Shown here: positions 23,760-32,605 of the stretch, piece by piece
Layout of the letters: the number at the start of each line of letters is the position of its first letter
How positions within the stretch are numbered: the stretch's first letter is position 1
Source: CAZFRF01 sp964540925
GTDB lineage: Bacteria; Patescibacteriota; Microgenomatia; Levybacterales; UBA12049
NCBI GenBank assembly: GCA_964540925.1
Contig: CAZIOR010000003.1
Location: forward strand, 1-50,083
Length of the DNA stretch: 50,083 nt
Direction: 5' to 3'
Notes under the pieces: generated by a model
Seen by the model: the letters and a program-made list of their open reading frames with translations, nothing else
What the model was told of the DNA's origin: nothing
The model's database searches: none
Made by a program: the position numbers and the translations under genes

Positions 23760-24716
23760 TCACAAAGACCTGAAATATTCTATTGTCTTAGAAAGTCCAG
23801 TCTCTACGTCAATCTTTGGAGTCCAACCAAAAAGTCTTTGGGCTTTGGAGATATCTGGCCTTCTTTTTTTAGGATCGTCTTCTGGAAGAGATTCAAAAAC
23901 TATTTTTGATTCTGAATTAGTTAGTTTTAAAACTAATTTTGCTAAATCTAAGATGGTTCTCTCATCAGGATTTCCTAGATTTATAACTTCACCATTTGTC
24001 ATATCAGAAAACATAGCTTGAGTTAAACCATTAATTAAATCTGATACAAAACAAAAACTTCTAGTTTGATCTCCTTTACCAAAAACAACAATGTCTTCAT
24101 TTTTTATTGCTTTATTAATAAAGTCAGACACAACTCTTCCATCATCAGGTTGCATATGTGGGCCATAGGTATTAAAAATTCTTATTATTTTTACATCTAA
24201 ACCAAATTTTCGATAATAAGTCATTACAATTGCTTCTCCAAATCTTTTTGACTCATCATAAGGAGACCTAATACCATTTGGGTTTACATTACCGAAATAA
24301 TCTTCTGTTTGAGGAGAGACTGCTGGATCCCCATAAACTTCTGAAGTTGAAGCATATAGAAACCTTGCATTATTAACTTTTGCTAACTCAAGTAAATTAT
24401 GTGTACCTTGTGAATTAACAAGCAATGTCTCTAAGGGAAAATTAATATAACTTCTTTTACTTTTCTTATTTGGTGATGCAGGAGAAGCTAAATGAAAAAT
24501 AAAATCTATTTTGCCAAATTCATTTGGCTCCATTTGTTCGATAATATTTTTTTCTACTAAACTAAAATTGGGATTTGCTTTTAATTCTTCAACATTCTTT
24601 GCATCTCCAGTAATATAATTATCTACAGCTATAACTTTGTAACCTTTTTCAAGAAGATCTTTACAGAGGTGTGACCCGATAAATCCTGCTCCGCCAGCAA
24701 CCAAAGCAGTTTGCAT
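23760..24716 (-). CDS. UDP-glucuronate decarboxylase (UDP-xylose synthase)
   Basis: 318 residues, extended SDR fold: GGAGFIGSHLCKDLLEKG binds NAD, TSEVYGDP supplies the catalytic Thr/Ser-Glu region and YDESKRFGE the Tyr-Lys pair. IRIFNTYGPHMQPDDGRVVS and the C-terminal RRPDISKAQRLFGWTP are typical of UXS enzymes. It converts UDP-glucuronate to UDP-xylose and CO2. The UDP-glucose dehydrogenase at 26644-27936 in the same operon would supply its substrate. Assignment against other UDP-sugar epimerases rests on these motifs and that context. Confidence 0.88.
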   Translation of the reverse strand: MQTALVAGGAGFIGSHLCKDLLEKGYKVIAVDNYITGDAKNVEELKANPNFSLVEKNIIEQMEPNEFGKIDFIFHLASPASPNKKSKRSYINFPLETLLVNSQGTHNLLELAKVNNARFLYASTSEVYGDPAVSPQTEDYFGNVNPNGIRSPYDESKRFGEAIVMTYYRKFGLDVKIIRIFNTYGPHMQPDDGRVVSDFINKAIKNEDIVVFGKGDQTRSFCFVSDLINGLTQAMFSDMTNGEVINLGNPDERTILDLAKLVLKLTNSESKIVFESLPEDDPKKRRPDISKAQRLFGWTPKIDVETGLSKTIEYFRSL

Positions 24717-24718
24717 AT

Positions 24719-25681
24719 CTATTTTTCCCTTTCTAATTCTGCATCAACCATCATCTTTACTAAATCTGGGAATGATACTTCTGGCTCCCAACCCAACTTT
24801 TCTTTTGCTTTTGTATAATCTCCAATTAAATAATCTACCTCTGCTGGCCTCGTATGATCTGGATGATCTTGAACAACATATTTCTCCCAATCTTCAATTC
24901 CTACATTTCTGAAAGCAAGCTCAACAAATTCTCTAACGCTATGCGTCTCACCTGTTGCAATTACATAATCATCTGGCTCTGGTTGCTGAAGCATCATCCA
25001 CATTGCCTTTACATAGTCTCCAGAAAAACCCCAATCTCTCTTGGATTCTAGATTTCCCAATACGATTTTACTTTGTTTACCAAGCTTAATTCTGGCTACT
25101 CCATTTGCGATTTTTCTTGTTACGAATTCAATTCCTCTTCTTGGAGATTCATGATTAAAGAGAATTCCGGAGCAAGCAAAAATTCCATAACTCTCTCTGT
25201 AGTTTTGAGTTATGTAGTGACCATATACCTTAGCAACACCATATGGGCTTCTTGGATGAAATCTTGTTGTTTCTCTTTGTGGAGTTTCAGTTACTTTTCC
25301 AAACATTTCTGAGCTTGATGCTTGATAAAATTTAATTTTTGGATCTGTGGTTCTAATTGCTTCTAAAACCCTAGTTACACCTAGTCCTGTAAATTCTCCA
25401 GTTAAAACCGGTTGATCCCAGGAAGCCTTTACGAACGACTGCGCAGCAAGATTATATACCTCATCTGGTTTAGCTTTAAGAATAGCGTCGGTTAAAGAAC
25501 CTTGATCCAATAAATCAGCAGATACTAAATGAATATTATCGACTATGTCTTTGATGTTTTCCATGTTTGGAGTTGAAAGTCTTCTAACTGTACCCCAAAC
25601 CTCATAGCCTTTAGAAAGTAGAAATTCTGCTAAGTATGGTCCGTCTTGTCCTGTAATACCAGTAATTAATGCACTTTTCAT
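24719..25681 (-). CDS. gmd: GDP-mannose 4,6-dehydratase
   Basis: 320 residues. The NADP-binding motif is GITGQDGPYLAEFLLSKGYE, followed by the GMD-typical VRRLSTPNMENI, NLAAQSFVKASWDQP, SSSEMFGKVTETPQ, and YGVAKVYGHYITQNYRESYG with the Tyr-Lys pair. RRGIEFVTRKIANGVARIKL is highly characteristic. It converts GDP-mannose to GDP-4-dehydro-6-deoxy-mannose. Its start abuts (one-base overlap) the upstream reductase gene, which would complete GDP-rhamnose synthesis. Confidence 0.95.
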   Translation of the reverse strand: MKSALITGITGQDGPYLAEFLLSKGYEVWGTVRRLSTPNMENIKDIVDNIHLVSADLLDQGSLTDAILKAKPDEVYNLAAQSFVKASWDQPVLTGEFTGLGVTRVLEAIRTTDPKIKFYQASSSEMFGKVTETPQRETTRFHPRSPYGVAKVYGHYITQNYRESYGIFACSGILFNHESPRRGIEFVTRKIANGVARIKLGKQSKIVLGNLESKRDWGFSGDYVKAMWMMLQQPEPDDYVIATGETHSVREFVELAFRNVGIEDWEKYVVQDHPDHTRPAEVDYLIGDYTKAKEKLGWEPEVSFPDLVKMMVDAELEREK

Positions 25682-26640
25682 TATTTAATAAATCCTCTCC
25701 AATATTCTAGAATATCTTGGAGTGTTTTCTCAAGTGGTATTTCTGGCTTCCATCCAGTTAGTCCACTAATTTTTGTATTATCGCAAACTAAATTGGGATT
25801 GTCAGTAGGTCTTAATAAGCTTGGATCCACTTCAACTTTTATTTCATTTTTTGAAAAAGACAATAACATATTTAAAACATCTGACATCTTGTATGACCTG
25901 CCTGAACCAATATTGTATACATCTCCAGATTGGCCTTTCTCCATGAGTAAAATATATGCTCGTACTACATCTTTTACGTCTGTGAAGTCTCTTTTTGAAT
26001 CTAGATTACCTACTGTTAAAACAGGTTGTCTCATCCCTTTTTCTATTTCAGCAATTTTCTTTGCAAAAGCAGAAGTTGCAAATTGATCACTTTGACCAGG
26101 ACCAATATGGTTAAATGGCCTTACTCTAATCACATTTAATTTATAAGAATTAAAATATTGGAGAGCAAGAAAATCTTGCGCAATCTTTGAAACAGCATAT
26201 GGATTAGCAGGATTTAATTTCGTATCTTCATCAATTGGTAAATCGTCTTCAGAAACAATTCCATAAACTTCTGCTGAAGAAATTATCATGATTTTTGTTC
26301 CAAGATTCAATTTTCTTACAGCTTCAAAAATATTTAATTCTCCAACAATGTTATTTACCATAACATCTTCAGGGTTATCGAAACTAACTTTTGCAGAAGT
26401 TAAAGCAGCTAAGTGGTATATCTCATCGGGCTTAACTTGCTCAATTATTTCAAATACATCTTTTGCATCCATTAAATCCACTTTTGCGAGTTTAATTTTA
26501 GAAGTAAGCTCAGTAAGTGAAGCTAAGCTCTTATCTGAAAGATAAGTTCCATAAATTTCTACATCAGAAATATTTATTAACTCTTTAACTAAGTAGCTGC
26601 CTACAAAACCTGAGGCACCAGTTATTAAGATTTTTTTCAT
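25681..26640 (-). CDS. GDP-4-dehydro-6-deoxy-mannose reductase-like SDR
   Basis: 319 residues, extended SDR: GASGFVGSYLVKEL, AALTSAKVSFDNPEDVMVNN, ISSAEVYG, NPYAVSKIAQDFLALQYFNS with Tyr-Lys, VIRVRPFNHIGPGQSDQFAT and DSKRDFTDVKDVVRAY. The HIGPGQ and FVxxxFAxQI-type stretch is typical of Rmd, which reduces the GMD product to GDP-D-rhamnose. It overlaps gmd by one base, supporting this pairing. A GDP-6-deoxy-talose reductase would look similar. Confidence 0.87.
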   Translation of the reverse strand: MKKILITGASGFVGSYLVKELINISDVEIYGTYLSDKSLASLTELTSKIKLAKVDLMDAKDVFEIIEQVKPDEIYHLAALTSAKVSFDNPEDVMVNNIVGELNIFEAVRKLNLGTKIMIISSAEVYGIVSEDDLPIDEDTKLNPANPYAVSKIAQDFLALQYFNSYKLNVIRVRPFNHIGPGQSDQFATSAFAKKIAEIEKGMRQPVLTVGNLDSKRDFTDVKDVVRAYILLMEKGQSGDVYNIGSGRSYKMSDVLNMLLSFSKNEIKVEVDPSLLRPTDNPNLVCDNTKISGLTGWKPEIPLEKTLQDILEYWRGFIK

Positions 26641-26643
26641 AAA

Positions 26644-27936
26644 TTATCTGCCAACACCTAGATAATTAAAGCCTAGTCTTTTTACCTCAAGTGGATTATA
26701 GATGTTTCTTCCATCTAAAAGGTTTGGATTTTTCATTGAATTTTTTATTTTTTCTAAATTAAGTTGTTTAAATTCATTCCATTCTGTAACAACAATCAAT
26801 ATATCTGCATCTTTTGCAGCCTCATATGAATCCTCAACGAATTCAATTCCCTCGATAAGCCTCTTTGCATTTGAAACAGCGATTGGATCATAAGCTTTTA
26901 TTTTTGCTCCAGTCTTTTTAAGTTCGTTAATGATAACAATCGAAGGTGCATCGCGCATGTCATCGGTATTAGGTTTAAAAGAAAGACCTAAAACACCAAT
27001 AGTAGAGTTTTTTATCTCTTCTCCGAGAATTTTTTTAGCCTTTTTAACAATATCTAACATTGCTTCCTCGTTAATCTCTTCGACTGCTTTAAGCAATTTG
27101 AAATCATATCCATAATCTCCTGCAATGGAAATCAAGGCCTTAACATCCTTAGGGAAACAACTGCCACCATATCCTGCTCCTGGGGATAAGAATTGATTTC
27201 CAATTCTCTTGTCATAACCTATTCCCTCTAATACCTTAATACCGTCTGCTCCGCTTAACTCAGAAAGCCTCGCAATTGCTCCTGCAAACGAAATCTTAGT
27301 AGCTAAGAATGCATTTGCAGCATATTTAATCATTTCAGCTGTTTCAATATTTGTTAATACATAATTACCATCAATTGGCTCATGTAATTCAACCAGAATA
27401 TCTTTTGCTTTATCAGAAACTGTTCCAATAACAATTCTATCTGGATGAAGTGTATCTGAAATTGCTTGACCTTCTCTTAAAAACTCAGGTACTGATCCTA
27501 ATTCAAACTCTGCTTTTTCTGGCTTATTTTTTTCAATAATCTCTCTAACCTTTTTATTTGTACCAACAGGAACTGTACTTTTAGTAACCACAACTGTATA
27601 TCCATCCAAATGCTTTGAGATTTTTTCAGCTACATCAAAAACAACAGTTAAATCTGCTTCGCCAGTTGGCTTTGGAGGAGTACCAACTGCAATAAAAACA
27701 ACTTTTGATGCTGGAATTGCTTGATCATAATCTAGAGTAAATAAAAGTCTTCCGGCTTTAACGTTTCTTTGTACTATTTCTGCAAGACCTGGTTCGTAAA
27801 TAGGGATTATACCTTTCTTGAGGTTTTCAATTTTTTCTGGAGTATGACCAATTACCCAAACAGTATTTCCTAAATCTGCAAATACTGCAGCTGTAACAAG
27901 TCCTACATATCCGTGTCCTAAAAAAGTAATTGTCAT
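26644..27936 (-). CDS. UDP-glucose 6-dehydrogenase
   Basis: 430 residues in the usual three parts: N-terminal Rossmann domain (FLGHGYVGLVTAAVFADLGN), a central helical domain with the catalytic cysteine in GAGYGGSCFPKDVKAL, and a C-terminal domain (GVLGLSFKPNTDDMRDAPS). It oxidises UDP-glucose to UDP-glucuronate with two NAD. It probably feeds the UDP-xylose synthase of the same operon. A UDP-N-acetylhexosamine dehydrogenase is a less likely alternative. Its start overlaps the rmlD-like stop by four bases. Confidence 0.93.
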   Translation of the reverse strand: MTITFLGHGYVGLVTAAVFADLGNTVWVIGHTPEKIENLKKGIIPIYEPGLAEIVQRNVKAGRLLFTLDYDQAIPASKVVFIAVGTPPKPTGEADLTVVFDVAEKISKHLDGYTVVVTKSTVPVGTNKKVREIIEKNKPEKAEFELGSVPEFLREGQAISDTLHPDRIVIGTVSDKAKDILVELHEPIDGNYVLTNIETAEMIKYAANAFLATKISFAGAIARLSELSGADGIKVLEGIGYDKRIGNQFLSPGAGYGGSCFPKDVKALISIAGDYGYDFKLLKAVEEINEEAMLDIVKKAKKILGEEIKNSTIGVLGLSFKPNTDDMRDAPSIVIINELKKTGAKIKAYDPIAVSNAKRLIEGIEFVEDSYEAAKDADILIVVTEWNEFKQLNLEKIKNSMKNPNLLDGRNIYNPLEVKRLGFNYLGVGR

Positions 27937-28799
27937 GAGTTTTTTAGCATCTGCAATCCTTCTTCAAAAGAATGCATGTTAACACTTAACTTTCTTATTT
28001 TAGCATTGTTAAGTGCTGAATAAAAGGGCTCCATTGGCCTCGAAACTAGAAATTCTGCTCTTGTTGTTTTACCAATTAAACTACTGTCTAAACCAAAAAC
28101 CTTAGCAATTAAATTGACCGCATCATAAATACTTAATATTTGACTACCAACACAGTTGTATAAACCAGTTGCTTCATTTTTTAATAACATTTCTATCGCC
28201 CCAGCAACATCATCAACATACGTTGGAGAAATAACTCTATCAGTTAAAACAGCTATTGGCTTTTTGTCAGCCAAAGTTTTTCTAAAGAATCTTACAAAAT
28301 CTGGCTTAACAAAATCTTTTCTGTAAGGGTATGCTGGTCTTAAAATAATCCAAGGTGAATTTAGAGCCTTAACTATTTTTTCAGCTTCCACTTTTGTCTC
28401 TGCATAAAAGTTTTGCGGATTATACGAAGCTTCTTCAGTAAATCCTCCCTCTGGCATTTCATCTCCACCAACTACCAAATCTGTGGAGAAATGAATCATT
28501 TTTTTATTGGCCGTCTCACAAGCTTTGGCTACATTTTGTGTGCCAAGAACATTAATTCTCCATGCCTCACTATCTTCTCTTAAGTCTTTTTGCGTTTCCG
28601 CAGTTTTTACATCTGTATAAGCTGCTAGATGAAGCACAAATTCTGCTGAAGAGGAATTGATTGCTTGATAAACCTGATCAAAATTGGTTATATCTACACC
28701 AGTCGATCTACTTACATTTTCAAACTCAAATCTCTCAGAAAGAAGTTCAATAATACGAGAACCAAAAAGTCCATTGAGGCCTGTTCCTAGAATCTTCAT
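27933..28799 (-). CDS. rmlD: dTDP-4-dehydrorhamnose reductase (RmlD-type SDR)
   Basis: 288 residues. The nucleotide-binding start is GTGLNGLFGSRIIELL, followed by VLHLAAYTDVKTAETQ, HFSTDLVVGG, YAETKVEAEKIV with the Tyr-Lys pair and the RmlD-typical WIILRPAYPY and DRVISPTYVDDVAGAIEMLL. It reduces the 4-keto sugar to dTDP-L-rhamnose, the last step after RmlB and RmlC. It overlaps rmlB by four bases. No rmlA (thymidylyltransferase) is in the window. Confidence 0.88.
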   Translation of the reverse strand: MKILGTGLNGLFGSRIIELLSERFEFENVSRSTGVDITNFDQVYQAINSSSAEFVLHLAAYTDVKTAETQKDLREDSEAWRINVLGTQNVAKACETANKKMIHFSTDLVVGGDEMPEGGFTEEASYNPQNFYAETKVEAEKIVKALNSPWIILRPAYPYRKDFVKPDFVRFFRKTLADKKPIAVLTDRVISPTYVDDVAGAIEMLLKNEATGLYNCVGSQILSIYDAVNLIAKVFGLDSSLIGKTTRAEFLVSRPMEPFYSALNNAKIRKLSVNMHSFEEGLQMLKNS

Positions 28800-29821
28800 A
28801 AATCTTCAACTTGACCCGCTAAATTATTATGTAAAATTTCTTGAGAGTCTTTAGCAATAATTTCCTCCCACCAGCCTCTGTTATCTGTATACCATTGAAT
28901 AGTTTTTTCTAACCAAACATCAAAATCATGAAGAGGCTCCCAGCCCAATTCTCTATTAATCTTTTCCCAATTTACATCATACTTCCTATCATTTCCCTGT
29001 CTATCGTTAACGAACTTTATATAATCTTCACTCTTTCCCATTATTTTTAATATTCTTTTTACTACTTCATGATTAGAAATTCCCTTATTCATTCCACCAA
29101 TTAAGTATGTTTCGCCAACAACTCCTTTTTCTAAAATTAACTCAATTGCCCTAACATGATCTTCAACATATAACCAATCGCGAATATTTCTACCATCACC
29201 ATGCAAAGGAATTTTTTTATCTTGCAAAACATTAGTAATTGCAATTGGAATTAATTTCTCAGGATACATTGCTGGTCCATAGTTATTTGAACAATTACTA
29301 ATAGTTATCGGTAAGCCATATGTATGATAGTAAGCTCTAACTAAATGATCTGCTCCTGCTTTAGTTGCAGAATATGGGCTCGATGGAAAATATGGAGTTG
29401 TCTCTGTAAATTGAGCTGGATTATCCAAATCAATACTTCCAAAAACTTCATCAGTTGAAATGTGATGAAACCTTTTAACATTATGCTTTTTAGCAGCTTC
29501 TAGAAGTGAGTATGTTCCAACAAAATTTGAATGAATAAAAGGATATGGATCCATAATTGATCTATCAACGTGGGTTTCAGCTGCAAAATGGACAACAATA
29601 TCTACACCCTCCATTACCTCGTCCATTTTTTCCTTATCGCAGATATCATATTGCTTGAATGAATAATGAGGATTATCTTTTACTTGATCTAAATTAACGA
29701 GGTTTGCTGCATAAGTTAACTTATCAACATTTACTACGTAATCATCTGGATGATTTTTCATCCAGTATAAAATGAAGTGAGAACCAATAAAACCTGCTCC
29801 GCCTGTTACGAGTAACTTCAT
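28796..29821 (-). CDS. rmlB: dTDP-glucose 4,6-dehydratase
   Basis: 341 residues. Motifs are TGGAGFIGSHFILYWMKNHP, VVHFAAETHVDRSI, HHISTDEVFGSI with Thr-Asp-Glu catalytic residues, YSATKAGADHLVRAYYHTYG, and NCSNNYGPAMYPEKLIPIAI, all diagnostic for RmlB. It makes dTDP-4-keto-6-deoxy-glucose. It is the first gene of a leftward operon that runs to the glycosyltransferase at 21040. It diverges from rmlC across a short promoter region with overlapping -35 boxes. Confidence 0.96.
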   Translation of the reverse strand: MKLLVTGGAGFIGSHFILYWMKNHPDDYVVNVDKLTYAANLVNLDQVKDNPHYSFKQYDICDKEKMDEVMEGVDIVVHFAAETHVDRSIMDPYPFIHSNFVGTYSLLEAAKKHNVKRFHHISTDEVFGSIDLDNPAQFTETTPYFPSSPYSATKAGADHLVRAYYHTYGLPITISNCSNNYGPAMYPEKLIPIAITNVLQDKKIPLHGDGRNIRDWLYVEDHVRAIELILEKGVVGETYLIGGMNKGISNHEVVKRILKIMGKSEDYIKFVNDRQGNDRKYDVNWEKINRELGWEPLHDFDVWLEKTIQWYTDNRGWWEEIIAKDSQEILHNNLAGQVEDL

Positions 29822-29887
29822 AAATAACTTTTTTATATTACCATTTATTGTTTGTCAACACAACCTTGGTATGCTATATTAAACGAT
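29822..29887. promoter_or_regulatory. Divergent promoters of rmlB and rmlC with overlapping -35 boxes
   Basis: Rightward: TTGTCA 29852-29857, 17-base spacer, extended -10 TGC-TATATT (box 29875-29880), then seven bases to ATG 29888. Leftward: TTGACA (complement of 29853-29858) with TATAAA (complement of 29832-29837) at a shorter-than-usual 15-base spacing, eleven bases before or at the rmlB start region. The two -35 boxes overlap by five bases, so the sides compete. Confidence 0.6.
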
Positions 29888-30517
29888 ATGGACAATCCTT
29901 ATAAACTAGCCCTAAATCCAACAGATTCTGAATGGCCAAAAAATATCGAAACCACAGAAATTCCAGGATTACTTATCTCCAAACGAGAAGTTTTTTCTGA
30001 CGATAGAGGATTTTTTCATGAAGCAGTAGAACTTAGGGATTTTGAAAAAGTATTAGGTAAAAAAATATCAATTACCCAATGGAATCATTCCAAATCACAC
30101 CCTAATGTAATTAGGGGTATTCATAGTGAACCATGGGAGAAAATTACTTATGTAGCAAAAGGAAATGCTATCGCAGTAATAGTTGATTTAAGAATTGATT
30201 CTCCAACTTTTGGCAAAGCGGTTAAAATTGAACTAGGAGAAAACAACAGGAAAACTCTTTATCTTCCTCAAGGTATGGGAAATTCTTTTTGCGCTGTTGG
30301 CGATGAAGATGTTGAATATATGTACATGATCACTGGTTATTTTGAAGGCAAACCAACTCCTGCTATTTCTTTCAAAGATCCGGTTATCACTAAACAATTT
30401 GGCGGTTGGCCAATAGAAAATCCAATAGTTTCCGAAAAAGATTTAAGCTATCCGACATTAAAAGAAAAATACGAAGGACAAGTAGATTTCTCCAAATTTC
30501 CTTGGCTACAAGATTAA
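29888..30517 (+). CDS. rmlC: dTDP-4-dehydrorhamnose 3,5-epimerase family protein
   Basis: 209 residues from ATG 29888, about 25 longer than typical RmlC. The cupin core has FSDDRGFFHEAVELRDF, the catalytic His in NVIRGIHSEPWEKITYVAKG, then AIAVIVDLRIDSPTFGK and LYLPQGMGNSFCAVGD. It would epimerise C3 and C5 of the RmlB product. Other cupin sugar isomerases share the fold, so the exact product is inferred from rmlB and rmlD being alongside. An in-frame TTG at 29852 is the -35 box and is rejected as start. The 3' end overlaps the convergent glycosyltransferase by four bases. Confidence 0.87.
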   Translation: MDNPYKLALNPTDSEWPKNIETTEIPGLLISKREVFSDDRGFFHEAVELRDFEKVLGKKISITQWNHSKSHPNVIRGIHSEPWEKITYVAKGNAIAVIVDLRIDSPTFGKAVKIELGENNRKTLYLPQGMGNSFCAVGDEDVEYMYMITGYFEGKPTPAISFKDPVITKQFGGWPIENPIVSEKDLSYPTLKEKYEGQVDFSKFPWLQD

Positions 30518-31446
30518 TTAGCTGGTTTTAAAGAGGCTAAAGTTTTTTTCTCCAACATATTTATTCCAGCTTGAATTAACCAGTAGATAATAAATGGATA
30601 TTTTGTTTTGTAATTTTTCCTGTAGAAAATTCGCATCGCGTTAAATCTTGCTTTTTGTAATCTTTGTTTTGACTCTAAATTTTCCTTAGTAATATTGGCT
30701 GTTTTCTTCTTAATACCACTAGAAGCTCCACCGATATGCATTATATTTTTCTCACCTACATAATAAATTTTTAGACCTAATTTTTGAATGTTATAGCAAA
30801 ACTGCAAATCTTCTCCATAAAAAAAATAATCCTCATCCCACCAGCCAACTTTTTCACCAACTTCTCTTGGCATCAACATAAAAGCACCTTCAACTGCATC
30901 TACTTCATGCGTTGTATTCATGTCTTTCCAACCTTGTGTGTATCCCGCAAACAATCTGCTGGTAGGAAAAATTCTAGAAATTCCACTGAAGTAGCAAAAT
31001 GCATTCCAAGGCGTTGGAAAACCCCTATGACAGTTGAAATCTATCTCACCATCTTGGTTAATTAACTTACAAGATAAAGCTCCAACCTCTTTGTGATTTT
31101 CTAAATAATCGATTAAATAATCTAATGTATCTTTATAAACTATTGTGTCAGGATTTAAAAATAAAATGTATTTTCCCTTAGCAAAAGCGATTCCCTTATT
31201 ATTACCTGCAGAAAAACCAATATTTCCACCGTTATCAACTATATGAAAACTTTTTATCTTAGTTGTTTCTTTATATTTTCGAAAATATTCTAGTGAACCA
31301 TCGGTTGATGCATTATCAGTAACGATAACTTCATAGTTGCCCGTTTTTACATCTTCTGGATAATTTTCCTCAATCGATTTAACTGCCTGAGCGGTAATCT
31401 CTTTTGTGTTATAAGTTAAAATTATTATAGATAAATCTACTTTCAT
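30514..31446 (-). CDS. GT2 glycosyltransferase (rhamnosyltransferase-like)
   Basis: 310 residues from ATG 31446. The GT-A domain shows LSIIILTYNTKEITAQAVKS, VTDNASTDGSLEYFRKY, NGGNIGFSAGNNKGIAFAKG and YILFLNPDTIV with the NPD variant of the DxD motif, then WDEDYFFYGEDLQFCYNIQK. A short hydrophobic segment near the C-terminus may bind the membrane. This layout is common in rhamnosyl- and related transferases using dTDP-sugars, fitting the adjacent rml genes. The start one base after the previous stop is preferred over an ATG at 31464 that would overlap it. Confidence 0.88.
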   Translation of the reverse strand: MKVDLSIIILTYNTKEITAQAVKSIEENYPEDVKTGNYEVIVTDNASTDGSLEYFRKYKETTKIKSFHIVDNGGNIGFSAGNNKGIAFAKGKYILFLNPDTIVYKDTLDYLIDYLENHKEVGALSCKLINQDGEIDFNCHRGFPTPWNAFCYFSGISRIFPTSRLFAGYTQGWKDMNTTHEVDAVEGAFMLMPREVGEKVGWWDEDYFFYGEDLQFCYNIQKLGLKIYYVGEKNIMHIGGASSGIKKKTANITKENLESKQRLQKARFNAMRIFYRKNYKTKYPFIIYWLIQAGINMLEKKTLASLKPAN

Positions 31447-31447
31447 T

Positions 31448-32332
31448 TTAGTTAAGCGCATCAATTGCCTGAGAATAAGTATCTTTTAAATATGCGTTAT
31501 TAGTTACAATGCCGATAATTTTTAATACATACGCCTTAGATAATAAAGCAGTTTTGATAACAAAGTATTCCAATTTAGTCCTGTGTTTTTTATAAAAATA
31601 TAAAAGGTTTTTATAAATATTTACAATCGCAAAGGTTCTATTCGTACTACCATATTCTGCATGTAAAACTGAGATAAAAGGATAAAAATAGGTTTTATAT
31701 CCATTTAACACTGCCCTGTAACAAAGCTCCATATCTTCTGTATACATGAATATTTTCTCATCAAATCCACCCAGTTTTTCAAAAATATCTTTTACTATCA
31801 TAAGCAGTCCGCCCTTTACCCAATCTACTTTTTCAATCTCCTTAGGACTTTTATCAAGTAATCCAAATTTCTGAAAACCCAATAAAAGCATTATTGCTCT
31901 AGATAATGTATAAAACTTACCTGCACAGGGTTGTAAGCTTCCATCTTTATTTTTTAACTGCCCACCTAATATGGCAACGTTGGGATTTTCATCTAAATAC
32001 TTAGCCATTTTTATAAAATTGCTATCTTCAACTACAGTGTCATTATTTAAAAATACTAAATATTTTCCCTTAGCTTTTTTTGCACCCAAATTACAACCCT
32101 TACTAAAACCACTGTTCTCATCATTTTCAATCAAAATATTATTTTTAAAATTATTTTTTCCTATTGTTTCTTTTATTCTTTTAACTGAATCGTCACCTGA
32201 GGCATTATCAACCACAATCACTTCCATTTGACCATCTTCAAATTCGTTTTTATAGAATTTATTTAATGATTCTAAACACGCAATTGTTAAATGACTTTTT
32301 TTGTAATTCAAGGTTACTATGGAGATTAACAC
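31448..32332 (-). CDS. GT2 glycosyltransferase
   Basis: 294 residues. Motifs are ISIVTLNYKKSHLTIACLES, VVDNASGDDS, NSGFSKGCNLGAKKAKGKYL, VFLNNDTVVED with NND in the metal-binding position, and DEKIFMYTEDMELCYRAVLN. It is a paralogue in layout of the following gene and together they probably add successive sugars to a surface glycan at the cytoplasmic membrane face. It is preceded directly by a small membrane-protein gene. Substrates cannot be read from sequence. Confidence 0.88.
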   Translation of the reverse strand: MLISIVTLNYKKSHLTIACLESLNKFYKNEFEDGQMEVIVVDNASGDDSVKRIKETIGKNNFKNNILIENDENSGFSKGCNLGAKKAKGKYLVFLNNDTVVEDSNFIKMAKYLDENPNVAILGGQLKNKDGSLQPCAGKFYTLSRAIMLLLGFQKFGLLDKSPKEIEKVDWVKGGLLMIVKDIFEKLGGFDEKIFMYTEDMELCYRAVLNGYKTYFYPFISVLHAEYGSTNRTFAIVNIYKNLLYFYKKHRTKLEYFVIKTALLSKAYVLKIIGIVTNNAYLKDTYSQAIDALN

Positions 32333-32605
32333 TTAAACACCAATCCTTCCCATAAAAACAAAGAAGACAATAGAAATACCCAATAACCCGATTAACAAAT
32401 ACTCCACAACAATTTTATTTGTTAAATTATGCTCTTTTTTATGATGCCAAATCCCCCAAACTACATAAAAAATTATGGTTAAAACAATTATTAAAATTTG
32501 CAGAAAGATATTAGGATAAACTAAGACTGACAAGAGCAGTCCTACCGCAAAAATTGCTAAAAGAAATAAATAATAATTAAGATGTTTAATAAATTTTTTA
32601 ATCAT
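32333..32605 (-). CDS. Small three-helix membrane protein of unknown function
   Basis: 90 residues with three hydrophobic segments at about 10-30, 34-52 and 66-85, separated by a basic loop (WHHKKEHNL). No motif is recognised. Its first base overlaps the stop of the CAP-domain gene, and the GT2 gene starts right after its stop, so it is part of the same leftward transcript. A helper role in glycan assembly or in anchoring is possible but unsupported. Confidence 0.65.
   Translation of the reverse strand: MIKKFIKHLNYYLFLLAIFAVGLLLSVLVYPNIFLQILIIVLTIIFYVVWGIWHHKKEHNLTNKIVVEYLLIGLLGISIVFFVFMGRIGV

Noticed and set aside
29852..29887. N-terminal extension of rmlC from a TTG at 29852
   Set aside because: This stretch is the -35, spacer and -10 of the promoter; the ATG at 29888 fits the -10 spacing.
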